From Myxococcales bacterium (lineage in GTDB: Bacteria; Myxococcota; Polyangia; HGW-17; SLPX01), in NCBI GenBank assembly GCA_007131745.1, contig SLPX01000137.1, positions 1-12,507 on the forward strand: DNA of 12,507 bases, given 5' to 3'. A program made the position numbers and the translations under genes. The notes below the pieces were generated by a model. The model was given only the letters and a program-made list of their open reading frames with translations, did no database searches and was not told the DNA's origin. Positions 7,193-12,507 of this stretch are shown in pieces; positions within the stretch are counted from its first letter, which is position 1, and the number at the start of each line of letters is the position of its first letter.

Positions 7193-9079
7193 CTACCGGC
7201 TTTTTTTCAGGTCGACCCTTAACGTTCGGGTGACACCTGCCTCGAGTTCGAGGCGATCTTGCCAGGTATCATAATCAGGTGCAGAGACTTTGACCAGTAC
7301 TTTTACCTTTCCGTCGGTACTGTTCGGTGGAATTCGGATCATTGATCCGAACGGGGAGTTTGTTTTTCCGACTCCTCGGCCGTCCGCCTCGATGTCGGCC
7401 GGGACGTTTGAACTAATTCGCAGAACGGCATGTCTCCACTTGAGACGCGGTCGGAGCACTTTACCTTCATCAGAAGCGCTGATATAGACATGCTTATCAT
7501 AGCAGTGCGGGCTTTCCAGGGTGATCTTGTGATCGCCGGGTCCCAACTCCAGGGTTCGCAACTTGCGGCCGTAATCGCCGAGATCCTTGCCGTTCAGTCT
7601 CACCCTGACCGCTGCAGGAAAAGGCATGAGGGTGAATTTTCTCGCCAAAGCTACTTTTTCTTCCTTGGTTTCCAATTGGGGGCCGCTGGATTTGCGGATC
7701 GGCTTTTTTCGGTCGCGGACCGAATTGCGCGCGCTCTTTTCGCCTACGGAGTCGTCAAGTGGAGTCGCATGCTGTTCTTTTTCCACGTTTACTCTGTCGT
7801 CGGCTTTGTCTTCCGTTTCCAAATCTTTGCCATGATCCGCCAGTACGACGGGAGGCTCTTCTTCATCCGGAGATTCCGCAACGCCGGGGGTCGTTTGTTC
7901 GGCTGTGTGTTCCAAATGTTCTCCCAAGGTCATGGTTTCGCTTTGCATTAAGCCGACAAATCCCCATACCACGCCGGTGATGACAAAAATAATCAGGATT
8001 GCGAGGCCCCCGGTTTTGAGAAAATGTCTTATGTTTTCGCGTCGTTTGAGGCCTTTCAGAAGCTCCGGTACCCGAGGGTTGTTTTCATCCAGCGCAAGAA
8101 CCCGGTTCAATTTTCTCAGAGCTGCTGGAAAACGCCCCATCTTGGAGAGATCGGTGGCTTCATCCAAAAGTTGGTCAACCATCCGCACCCGCAACTTCTC
8201 ATCGAAAGCTTCGGGGTCCAGGAAAAAAGCCCTTGCTTGAACTTCCGGTTCTTCGATTCCGATTGAATGGAGCAGGTTCTCAAGGTCGATTACCATTTCT
8301 TTTACGCTTGAGTACCTTGCATCTTTCTCCAGTTCCAAGCTTCTCTCTATGATATCTTCCAGGCTTTGAGATATAGAGGGATTTACCACCGAGGGCGGCG
8401 TATGGTCCGCTTCAGCGATCTTCTTCAGAACTTCATGGGGGTTTTTGCCCACGAACGGCAGTTCTCCGGTCGCCAGCCTGTAAAGCATCACTCCAAGGCT
8501 GAAAATATCCGTTCGGAAATCAATGCCGCCGCCGAGGATCATTTCAGGCGCCATGTAAGCAGGTGAACCCAGAAGTTGACCAGTCATGGTAAGTTTCTGA
8601 GTATCTATGATCTGCGCGATGCCGAAATCCATGAGTTTCAGGACCCCGTCCTTGCGAATCATGATATTCTCAGGCTTGATGTCACGATGAATGATTGCGG
8701 CTTCATGTGCATGGTGCAGGGCTTTTGCTATTTCGAGCACGATCAGGGCAGCGATTTCGGGAACCCGTATCTCATGGTTTTCGAGGAAATTGCTGAGGTT
8801 GTCACCGTGAATGAACTCGGTGACAATGAAGCTTTCGTCCGAGTCCAAACCCGAGTAGTCGAAAATTTCGAGGATGTTGTCGTGCCTGAGCTTGGCCACC
8901 ACTCGGGCTTCTCGCTGAAATCTTCTGCGCGACTCCTCTTTGTCGGCCAGGAATGAATGTAGAACCTTTATCGCTACTTCCCGGTCAAGAGACGTGTCTT
9001 CACCACGGTAAACGACCGCCATCCCTCCCTTTCCGATCTCTTCTATGAGACGGTATCTGGATAGTAGAGTTTGTTCCAT
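7193..9079 (-). CDS. Transmembrane Ser/Thr protein kinase with extracytoplasmic PEGA-like domains
   Basis: A Hanks-type (PknB-like) kinase of 628 residues. The catalytic domain (about 9-270) is intact: glycine loop GKGGMAVVY (16-24), Lys38 in VAIK, Glu57 in helix C, HRDIKPEN (131-138), DFG (151-153) and GSPAYMAPE (171-179). Activation-loop Thr164 and Thr166 are candidate autophosphorylation sites, and the RD motif implies activation-loop control. A short TPR-like helical pair (about 297-345) precedes one transmembrane helix (about 357-377). A charged low-complexity linker (about 380-480) follows, then two beta-rich segments (about 482-548 and 549-628) of PEGA type, with VRLNGKDLG and ADIEADGRGVGKT as marks. 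The topology is a cytoplasmic kinase with an outer sensor or wall-contact region. Start 9079 is the first ATG of the family-length frame; AAAGG ends only three to four bases before it. It is probably the first gene of the cluster that contains the FHA activator. Confidence 0.95.
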   Translation of the reverse strand: MEQTLLSRYRLIEEIGKGGMAVVYRGEDTSLDREVAIKVLHSFLADKEESRRRFQREARVVAKLRHDNILEIFDYSGLDSDESFIVTEFIHGDNLSNFLENHEIRVPEIAALIVLEIAKALHHAHEAAIIHRDIKPENIMIRKDGVLKLMDFGIAQIIDTQKLTMTGQLLGSPAYMAPEMILGGGIDFRTDIFSLGVMLYRLATGELPFVGKNPHEVLKKIAEADHTPPSVVNPSISQSLEDIIERSLELEKDARYSSVKEMVIDLENLLHSIGIEEPEVQARAFFLDPEAFDEKLRVRMVDQLLDEATDLSKMGRFPAALRKLNRVLALDENNPRVPELLKGLKRRENIRHFLKTGGLAILIIFVITGVVWGFVGLMQSETMTLGEHLEHTAEQTTPGVAESPDEEEPPVVLADHGKDLETEDKADDRVNVEKEQHATPLDDSVGEKSARNSVRDRKKPIRKSSGPQLETKEEKVALARKFTLMPFPAAVRVRLNGKDLGDYGRKLRTLELGPGDHKITLESPHCYDKHVYISASDEGKVLRPRLKWRHAVLRISSNVPADIEADGRGVGKTNSPFGSMIRIPPNSTDGKVKVLVKVSAPDYDTWQDRLELEAGVTRTLRVDLKKSR

Positions 9080-9326
9080 TAACCTTTCATCCGACCGTCT
9101 TAGCTGTGTTTAGCATGGTTTCGGGCGAGAAACACCTTGAAAATAAAGGGTGCAACCGCTCCGAAAACCTCTTGCGTATCGCCTCAACTCTTATAACGCT
9201 ACCAATTTCAATAATAATTCTCACGTGCATACATAATTCATTAATCAACAATTGACACAACATCTTATTGCAACAACACCGGAAAAAGCAATGAAACGGC
9301 CGAGCGCAGCACTGCCGAACCTTTGA

Positions 9327-9438
9327 GTCTCCGCAGGGGCCGAAACCGCCGGACGTCGCCGTTTGAAACTCCCCTTCGGAGAGTATCGTCGGCGACTCGA
9401 CCGAATCCCTTCAGCCCTTCGGGCAGCGGTCTTCAGAC
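9327..9438 (-). other. Cluster of inverted repeats, possible structured RNA or 3' element
   Basis: Four stems lie in about 110 bases downstream of the phospholipase D gene. They are GTC-CCG with CGG-GAC (9327-9354, one bulge); a two-part stem at 9355-9396; GCCC-TTC-GGGC (9414-9424); and GTCT-TC-AGAC (9429-9438). The second has outer arms GTCGCCG and CGGCGAC enclosing an inner ACTCCCC/GGAGAGT hairpin. In the inner hairpin the plus strand has a C-A mismatch where the minus strand has a G-U pair, so RNA folding favours the minus strand. No T run follows. It may be a 3' stabiliser or processing element of the upstream mRNA, a small RNA, or a dispersed repeat. Confidence 0.4.
9355..9396. repeat. 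Nested perfect inverted repeat (7-bp outer arms)
   Basis: Outer arms GTCGCCG (9355-9361) and CGGCGAC (9390-9396) are perfect complements. They enclose a second hairpin at 9368-9384 with a three-base loop. This is the strongest stem of the intergenic cluster. Confidence 0.65.
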
Positions 9439-9509
9439 GCCTTTACTTGGACAGCCGGGAGGCATTGGATATTTGACTTATATGGAACGGTCCGGTGCTA
9501 CAGGGCGTT

Positions 9510-10676
9510 TTATTCATTCTCGGGACGGTACCAACCGGCCTTTTGAAGCGAACGTTCCACCCTGGCGTAGACCGGGTCGAACGGGCACTGTTGCTTCATC
9601 CGGTCGCAGTTCTTGGTTCGTTCGAATACGATGTCTTCAAGCGCCCGCGCAATCGACGGATCCTGGATCCAGAGATCGGTTTCTTCGAACGTGTCGTGGG
9701 AAAGCGCGGTGCAGTTGGTGGAACCGAGCTGCGCGATTTGGCCGTCGAACACCATGAGCTTGGTGTGAACCATTTTGGGGTGAAGGAAGGTTCGAAGGTT
9801 ATCCGGTGAATCGGTTCTTTTCAGTATTTCATCGAGTATCTGAAGATTATAATCATTCAGAATGTTTGCGTGCGCGGAAATGGTGATCGAGACCTCCACC
9901 CCGCGATTCACCAAATCCACTATGGGATCCGTGATTCTCTGATCGCCCAGGTAGGCCATCTCCATGGTGAGGCGTTTCTTGGTGTTTGCGAGCGCTTCCA
10001 GTCTCTTTCCGAGCACCATGTAATCCCTTCGCCCGGAGGGGGTATTTACGTTTACAAGAAAATCCAGCGGGGATTCGAGTTCTTTCGGCGCGGCACCCTC
10101 CATTCTTTCGTAAAAACGCTTGACCAGATCCTCTGAATCCACCCGCACCAGCAAATCCACCCATTCGGTTCGAAAATCATTTCCAATTCCCATTCCACCC
10201 GTAAACAGCACTTTTTCATCGAAGATGAATATCTTGGAGTGGCTGTGCAGCTTTTTCTCGTGGAAAAGTTGTATGTTGGGATGTTGGATCATCCGGCCCG
10301 CCAGGGGATTCGGGATCTGCTTCTTGGGCGGGCCGTGCCCGTACGCCCAGCAGAGTCCGATGAGCTTCATCAGATCCCAGAATCCAAGCTTTTTATGGAA
10401 AAAACTATGCATGTTGGGGTCGAAATGTTCGTACATCGCGCCCATCAAGTCCTTGTGGATGGTGACCTTCACACCCCTGTCGGCCGCTTCCAAAATTGCT
10501 TCAGCGGCTGCGTTTCCGGTTTCGTCGTCCCGCCATACAAAGCATCGCATTTCAAACGACTTTTTGGTCTGCTCCAAACAGGATCGAAGTTCCTGGAAAG
10601 CTTTTTCACCTGTTTTGATGATCTTGACGTCTATGGGCGAAGAATTTGGATTCGGCTGAATTCGAGTACGGATCAT
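9510..10676 (-). CDS. Phospholipase D superfamily protein (cardiolipin synthase-like, two HKD motifs)
   Basis: A protein of 388 residues with both halves of a PLD active site. HKD1 is HSKIFIFD (His146, Lys148, Asp153), followed by FTGGMGIGNDF. HKD2 is HTKLMVFD (His304, Lys306, Asp311), followed by GSTNCT. In this family the two histidines act on a phosphodiester. The closest general resemblance is to bacterial cardiolipin synthase/PLD-like phosphatidyltransferases, but it has no N-terminal transmembrane helices or signal peptide, so it may be a cytosolic or peripheral enzyme like ClsB, or a PLD-type hydrolase or nuclease. The start at 10676 has GAGGA eight bases upstream. It lies 172 bp downstream of the esterase gene in the same direction, with a hairpin just before its ribosome site. 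The superfamily assignment is firm; the substrate is not known. Confidence 0.88.
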   Translation of the reverse strand: MIRTRIQPNPNSSPIDVKIIKTGEKAFQELRSCLEQTKKSFEMRCFVWRDDETGNAAAEAILEAADRGVKVTIHKDLMGAMYEHFDPNMHSFFHKKLGFWDLMKLIGLCWAYGHGPPKKQIPNPLAGRMIQHPNIQLFHEKKLHSHSKIFIFDEKVLFTGGMGIGNDFRTEWVDLLVRVDSEDLVKRFYERMEGAAPKELESPLDFLVNVNTPSGRRDYMVLGKRLEALANTKKRLTMEMAYLGDQRITDPIVDLVNRGVEVSITISAHANILNDYNLQILDEILKRTDSPDNLRTFLHPKMVHTKLMVFDGQIAQLGSTNCTALSHDTFEETDLWIQDPSIARALEDIVFERTKNCDRMKQQCPFDPVYARVERSLQKAGWYRPENE

Positions 10677-10692
10677 CTACGGTTTCCTCTGT

Positions 10693-10717
10693 GGTTCGCT
10701 TTTTCGGCTCACGAACC
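10693..10717 (-). promoter_or_regulatory. Hairpin just upstream of the phospholipase D ribosome site
   Basis: On the minus strand GGTTCG, a 13-base loop and CGAACC form a perfect six-pair stem, extendable by one G-U pair. It ends three bases before the GAGGA at 10685-10689. Without a T run it is unlikely to terminate; it could influence translation or mRNA stability, or be chance. The rest of the 172-bp gap holds no credible gene or promoter. Confidence 0.35.
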
Positions 10718-10848
10718 AACCGCTTCTATCCACATCCTGACCGATTGTCCAGCATCGATTGCATTTATGAATCCATGGAAACCCAAAAGTATCGGATTCC
10801 CTCCTCATTTCTTCGACCAGATAAATCTCGCCACAAACCCGAAAAGAT

Positions 10849-11871
10849 CTAGTCGCCCCATACGTAAAAATCCCAGAGTTCATCGCCCATAGCGTTTCGC
10901 AGGTTCATTGTGTCATGTCCCACATCCGGCGCCGCGAAAAACTCGTGAGGGATGCCGAGCGCGGTGAGATGCTCGTGAAAATCCAGGTTGAACTGAAACG
11001 TAGCGTCCAGTTCTCCTATGGCTATTCGGATTCTTACCGTGTCAATTATCTCTTCTGCGTTTTCTTCGGCCAGCCCCCACGGACTGACTGCATAGAAATA
11101 GTCCATGTCTTCGCCGTATACATCCCGGAAAACCTGCTCTCTCCGCTCCGGATCCACGCGGGGCGCGTCAACGAATTCGGGTTGCAAGGGACCGCCTCCG
11201 AGGATGGACGCGGCACTGAAGAGTTCATGGTGTTTGAACGCGAAGCGCGCTGCTCCGTATCCGCCCATGCTGAACCCCTCCACGATACGCCCGCTCCGGT
11301 CCGCGATGGTTCTGAAAGTCTCGTCGATATGAGGTATGAGTTCGTGGATGACGATGGTCTCCATCGGCACGGACCCGTCCTTCCAATCCACCCACATTCC
11401 CAGTTCCAGACCGTTCGGAAAAACGACCAGCATGACGGGAATCAATCCGGCCTGCATTGCCTGCGCGAAATGCTGGGAAAGCACCGGAATTCCGGGAAGA
11501 CCGCCGCCCCCTCCGTGCAACCAGTAGAGAACGGGAAAGTCCTCTTCCTCCATGTTGTCATATGGTTGCGGCACGAATATGTGGTAACTGACCTCTTGTC
11601 CAATCGCTGCGCTTTCAAATGTCCTGAATTCCACCCTGTTCGCTTCCACCTCTTCCGTCACCCACTCGTGGACGCGCGCGTCATCACCGGGAGCGCCGTC
11701 CACGGGCAGAGCGTCGAGCCATGCATCACCGGGCGAACCATCCACAACGCCTCCGTCGTCGGCAGATGAACTTTCATCGTCACCACAGCCCGAAGGAATC
11801 CCCAAGGACAGGACGAGCAGCAAAAACGTAGTACAAACAGTGTTCAAATCTATTTTCACATAAGTATGCAT
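10849..11871 (-). CDS. Lipoprotein esterase, Esterase D/putative-esterase alpha/beta hydrolase
   Basis: A predicted surface or periplasmic lipid-anchored serine esterase of 340 residues. The signal segment ends at lipobox IPSGC (Cys29). An Asp/Ser/Gly-rich linker (about 30-66, GDDESSSADDGG and DGAPGDD) follows, typical of secreted lipoproteins in Myxococcota-like bacteria. The hydrolase domain (about 75-340) has an oxyanion-hole stretch YWLHGGGGG (116-124), the nucleophile elbow GFSMGG (Ser201), a candidate acid Asp289 in IGELD and the catalytic His319 in DVGHD. This matches the PF00756-type esterases that include feruloyl esterases, S-formylglutathione hydrolases and mycolyltransferases; the substrate cannot be told from sequence. 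The start at 11871 has AGGA eight bases upstream. It begins 36 bp after the antitoxin-like ORF and shares its direction, so it may be transcribed from the promoter at 12260-12288. Confidence 0.9.
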   Translation of the reverse strand: MHTYVKIDLNTVCTTFLLLVLSLGIPSGCGDDESSSADDGGVVDGSPGDAWLDALPVDGAPGDDARVHEWVTEEVEANRVEFRTFESAAIGQEVSYHIFVPQPYDNMEEEDFPVLYWLHGGGGGLPGIPVLSQHFAQAMQAGLIPVMLVVFPNGLELGMWVDWKDGSVPMETIVIHELIPHIDETFRTIADRSGRIVEGFSMGGYGAARFAFKHHELFSAASILGGGPLQPEFVDAPRVDPERREQVFRDVYGEDMDYFYAVSPWGLAEENAEEIIDTVRIRIAIGELDATFQFNLDFHEHLTALGIPHEFFAAPDVGHDTMNLRNAMGDELWDFYVWGD

Positions 11872-12047
11872 TGCTTCTTTCCTGTGTTTCGAGTTTCTTT
11901 AATCACCCTAACACATAACTTTCGGATCACGAACGAAACCTCCAAATCGTCCCGATGCACCAGGTCTTCCGCCTCTTCGGGAAGTTCTTGTATCAAAACC
12001 AAGTCGTCGTGTGCGCTTTTTCTCCAAATGTATCTCGAGCGGTGGAC
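11856..12047 (-). pseudogene. Possible toxin remnant in a shifted frame
   Basis: In the frame one base off from the antitoxin-like ORF there are 63 open codons without a start, running into the first codons of the esterase. The stretch SAHDDLVLIQELPEEAEDLV looks like real, acidic, helical protein and loosely recalls the N-terminus of ParE/RelE-type toxins; VIRKLCVRVI follows. The length is too short for a full toxin, which usually has 85-100 residues. It could be a decayed partner of the antitoxin-like gene or a chance open frame. Confidence 0.25.
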
Positions 12048-12237
12048 TTAAAACTGTAAGCCATTTGGACATTCGCTTCTCGATTTCCTCATGAGGAATC
12101 CCTTTCCCTTCATCTAATTCCTTCAACCCGGCGTCGACCTGAAGCTTGAAATATAATTCCGCAATAATATCATCAACTGTAACTTCTTCAGGGAGAGACT
12201 GGATCATTTGTATAACCTGCTGTTTCACCGCCGGCAT
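11908..12237 (-). CDS. Antitoxin-like small protein with an aberrant C-terminal tail
   Basis: An ORF of 109 residues. Residues 1-60 look like the antitoxin-type proteins found beside RelE/ParE toxins: an N-terminal helix (VKQQVIQMIQSLPEEVTVDD), then IIAELYFKLQVDAGLKELDEG and the closing HEEIEKRMSKWL. Those proteins usually end just after a 'KWL' motif, at about 60-75 residues. Here the frame runs on for 49 residues that are Arg/Gly-rich and unlike the first part (RTSRRGGRPGASGRFGG), which suggests a lost stop or a frameshift near the T run at 12050-12053. Removing one T there would end the protein at about residue 62. No intact toxin gene is next to it; the following gene is an esterase. Translation start is secure: AGGAGG lies eight bases before the ATG, behind a good promoter. 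Alternative: an unrelated small regulator. Confidence 0.6.
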   Translation of the reverse strand: MPAVKQQVIQMIQSLPEEVTVDDIIAELYFKLQVDAGLKELDEGKGIPHEEIEKRMSKWLTVLSPPLEIHLEKKRTRRLGFDTRTSRRGGRPGASGRFGGFVRDPKVMC

Positions 12238-12245
12238 TTAAATCA

Positions 12246-12251
12246 CCTCCT
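12246..12251 (-). promoter_or_regulatory. Consensus Shine-Dalgarno site of the antitoxin-like gene
   Basis: AGGAGG, followed by TGATT, is a near-perfect match to the 16S rRNA 3' end, eight bases before the ATG at 12237. It is the strongest ribosome site in the window. Confidence 0.85.
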
Positions 12252-12259
12252 CACAACTT

Positions 12260-12288
12260 ATCATAATAATTCCCTCTGATTTTATCAA
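12260..12288 (-). promoter_or_regulatory. Sigma70-type promoter of the antitoxin-like gene
   Basis: On the minus strand TTGATA (12288-12283), a 17-base spacer and TATGAT (12265-12260) match the -35 and -10 consensus with one mismatch each. Initiation about seven bases downstream would give a leader of roughly 15 bases that still contains the ribosome site. It may also serve the esterase gene 36 bp beyond the ORF. Confidence 0.7.
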
Positions 12289-12298
12289 ACCCTCATAC

Positions 12299-12313
12299 TT
12301 CTTGTGACAAGAA
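12299..12313. repeat. 15-base perfect palindrome upstream of the promoter
   Basis: TTCTTGT-G-ACAAGAA has seven-base arms around one central base and sits ten bases upstream of the -35 hexamer. This position suits an operator or activator site; autoregulation by the antitoxin-like protein is one possibility. No protein can be assigned from sequence. Confidence 0.5.
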
Positions 12314-12411
12314 ACCTGTAACGAGAACTGTTAAATCAGGACATTGGGACTGGAACATAACCTGTCTCCATACGCGAAATCCGCCTGCCGAAATCCGTGT
12401 ATCTCTCAAGG

Positions 12412-12507
12412 TCAGGGAGGTTCGATCACTCCCTCGCCGGGAAGGAGGTTTCCATCCTCGTCGGTGATCCCCAACTTTACAAGGTTTGCAACGTAGAAGT
12501 CGTTTTG
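12412..12507 (-). CDS. C-terminal end of an unidentified protein
   Basis: From the right edge of the window the minus strand is open for 31 codons, ending ITDEDGNLLPGEGVIEPP and TGA. The codon use and acidic, Gly/Pro-rich tail look like a real protein end, and the direction agrees with all other genes. The rest lies outside the window and I do not recognise a family. About 120 bp separate its stop from the promoter of the next gene; that gap has a nine-base direct repeat (CGAAATCCG at 12375-12383 and 12389-12397) but no convincing terminator. Confidence 0.5.
   Translation of the reverse strand, partial: QNDFYVANLVKLGITDEDGNLLPGEGVIEPP

Larger units (their letters stand above)
9080..9509. other. 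Intergenic region upstream of the kinase cluster
   Basis: A gap of 430 bp between the phospholipase D stop and the kinase start. The part near the kinase (about 9185-9300) is AT-rich and should hold its promoter, but I found no -35/-10 pair good enough to call and no GG-N10-GC sigma54 site. The part near the phospholipase D gene (about 9325-9440) is GC-rich with several inverted repeats, listed separately. A plus-strand open frame through this part runs on antisense to the phospholipase D gene and is not credible. Confidence 0.6.

Noticed and set aside
9080..9091. Three-codon ORF (ATG AAA GGT TAA) whose stop overlaps the kinase ATG as TAATG
   Set aside because: No ribosome site precedes it, and so short a frame arises easily by chance.
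9323..9757. Plus-strand open frame through the intergenic stems into the phospholipase D gene
   Set aside because: Low-complexity Arg/Ser/Pro-rich translation, no ribosome site seen, and antisense to a conserved gene end.
10677..10883. Minus-strand open frame of 68 codons between esterase and phospholipase D genes
   Set aside because: It overlaps the conserved end of the esterase, and its translation (rich in Trp, Cys and Arg) has no family resemblance.
10915..11769. Plus-strand open frame of 284 codons
   Set aside because: It lies wholly antisense to the esterase, whose lipobox, nucleophile elbow and catalytic His are clear, and its own translation shows no domain pattern.
12375..12397. 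Direct repeat CGAAATCCG, two copies 14 bases apart
   Set aside because: Only two short copies are visible, without further periodicity or a CRISPR-like layout.
1..12507. CRISPR arrays, tRNA or rRNA genes, insertion sequences, prophage genes
   Set aside because: No repeat-spacer pattern, cloverleaf or rRNA signatures, transposase motifs or phage structural genes were seen on either strand.

Overview
The window looks like a chromosomal segment of a Gram-negative deltaproteobacterium in the broad sense, most like the Myxococcota or a related lineage. The evidence is a transmembrane Hanks-type Ser/Thr kinase with an extracytoplasmic PEGA-like region, an FHA-GAF-sigma54 activator, several lipoproteins with type II signal peptides, and a lipoprotein carrying the short Cys-rich 'DC-P-G--C---G-C' module common in secreted proteins of these bacteria. 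By eye the GC content is moderate, near 50%, which is lower than in most cultured myxobacteria, so the phylum is an inference. Every convincing gene lies on the minus strand, so transcription runs from high to low coordinates. Long open frames on the plus strand look like antisense shadows.

In transcription order, the right end holds the last 31 codons of an unidentified gene. After a spacer come a 15-nt palindrome, a near-consensus sigma70 promoter, an ideal Shine-Dalgarno sequence and a small antitoxin-like ORF whose C-terminal part looks out of frame. Next are a lipoprotein esterase of the Esterase D type and a two-HKD phospholipase D/cardiolipin-synthase-like enzyme. A 430-bp intergenic region follows. 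Its half next to the phospholipase D gene is GC-rich and full of inverted repeats, and its half next to the kinase gene is AT-rich.

The left 9 kb is a co-directional cluster: a membrane Ser/Thr kinase (7193-9079), a signal-peptide-bearing helical-repeat membrane protein (6133-7116), an FHA-GAF-AAA+-Fis sigma54 activator (4269-6068), a small lipoprotein (3574-4095), a large lipoprotein with repeated carboxypeptidase-regulatory-like beta domains (1707-3542), a DUF2505-type SRPBCC protein (1012-1515), and the N-terminal half of an oligopeptidase B with a lipoprotein signal (1-1015, running off the window). The last two overlap by ATGA, and the two lipoprotein genes are 31 bp apart. The larger gaps are 64 to 191 bp, so one transcript is possible but not proven.

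A plausible reading, which is inference, is an envelope-signalling module. The kinase would sense something outside the inner membrane through its PEGA-like region, and the FHA activator would carry the signal to sigma54 promoters. The helical-repeat membrane protein and the lipoproteins would be accessory sensors or outputs. The FHA domain lacks several usual phosphothreonine-binding residues, so direct reading of kinase phosphorylation cannot be assumed.
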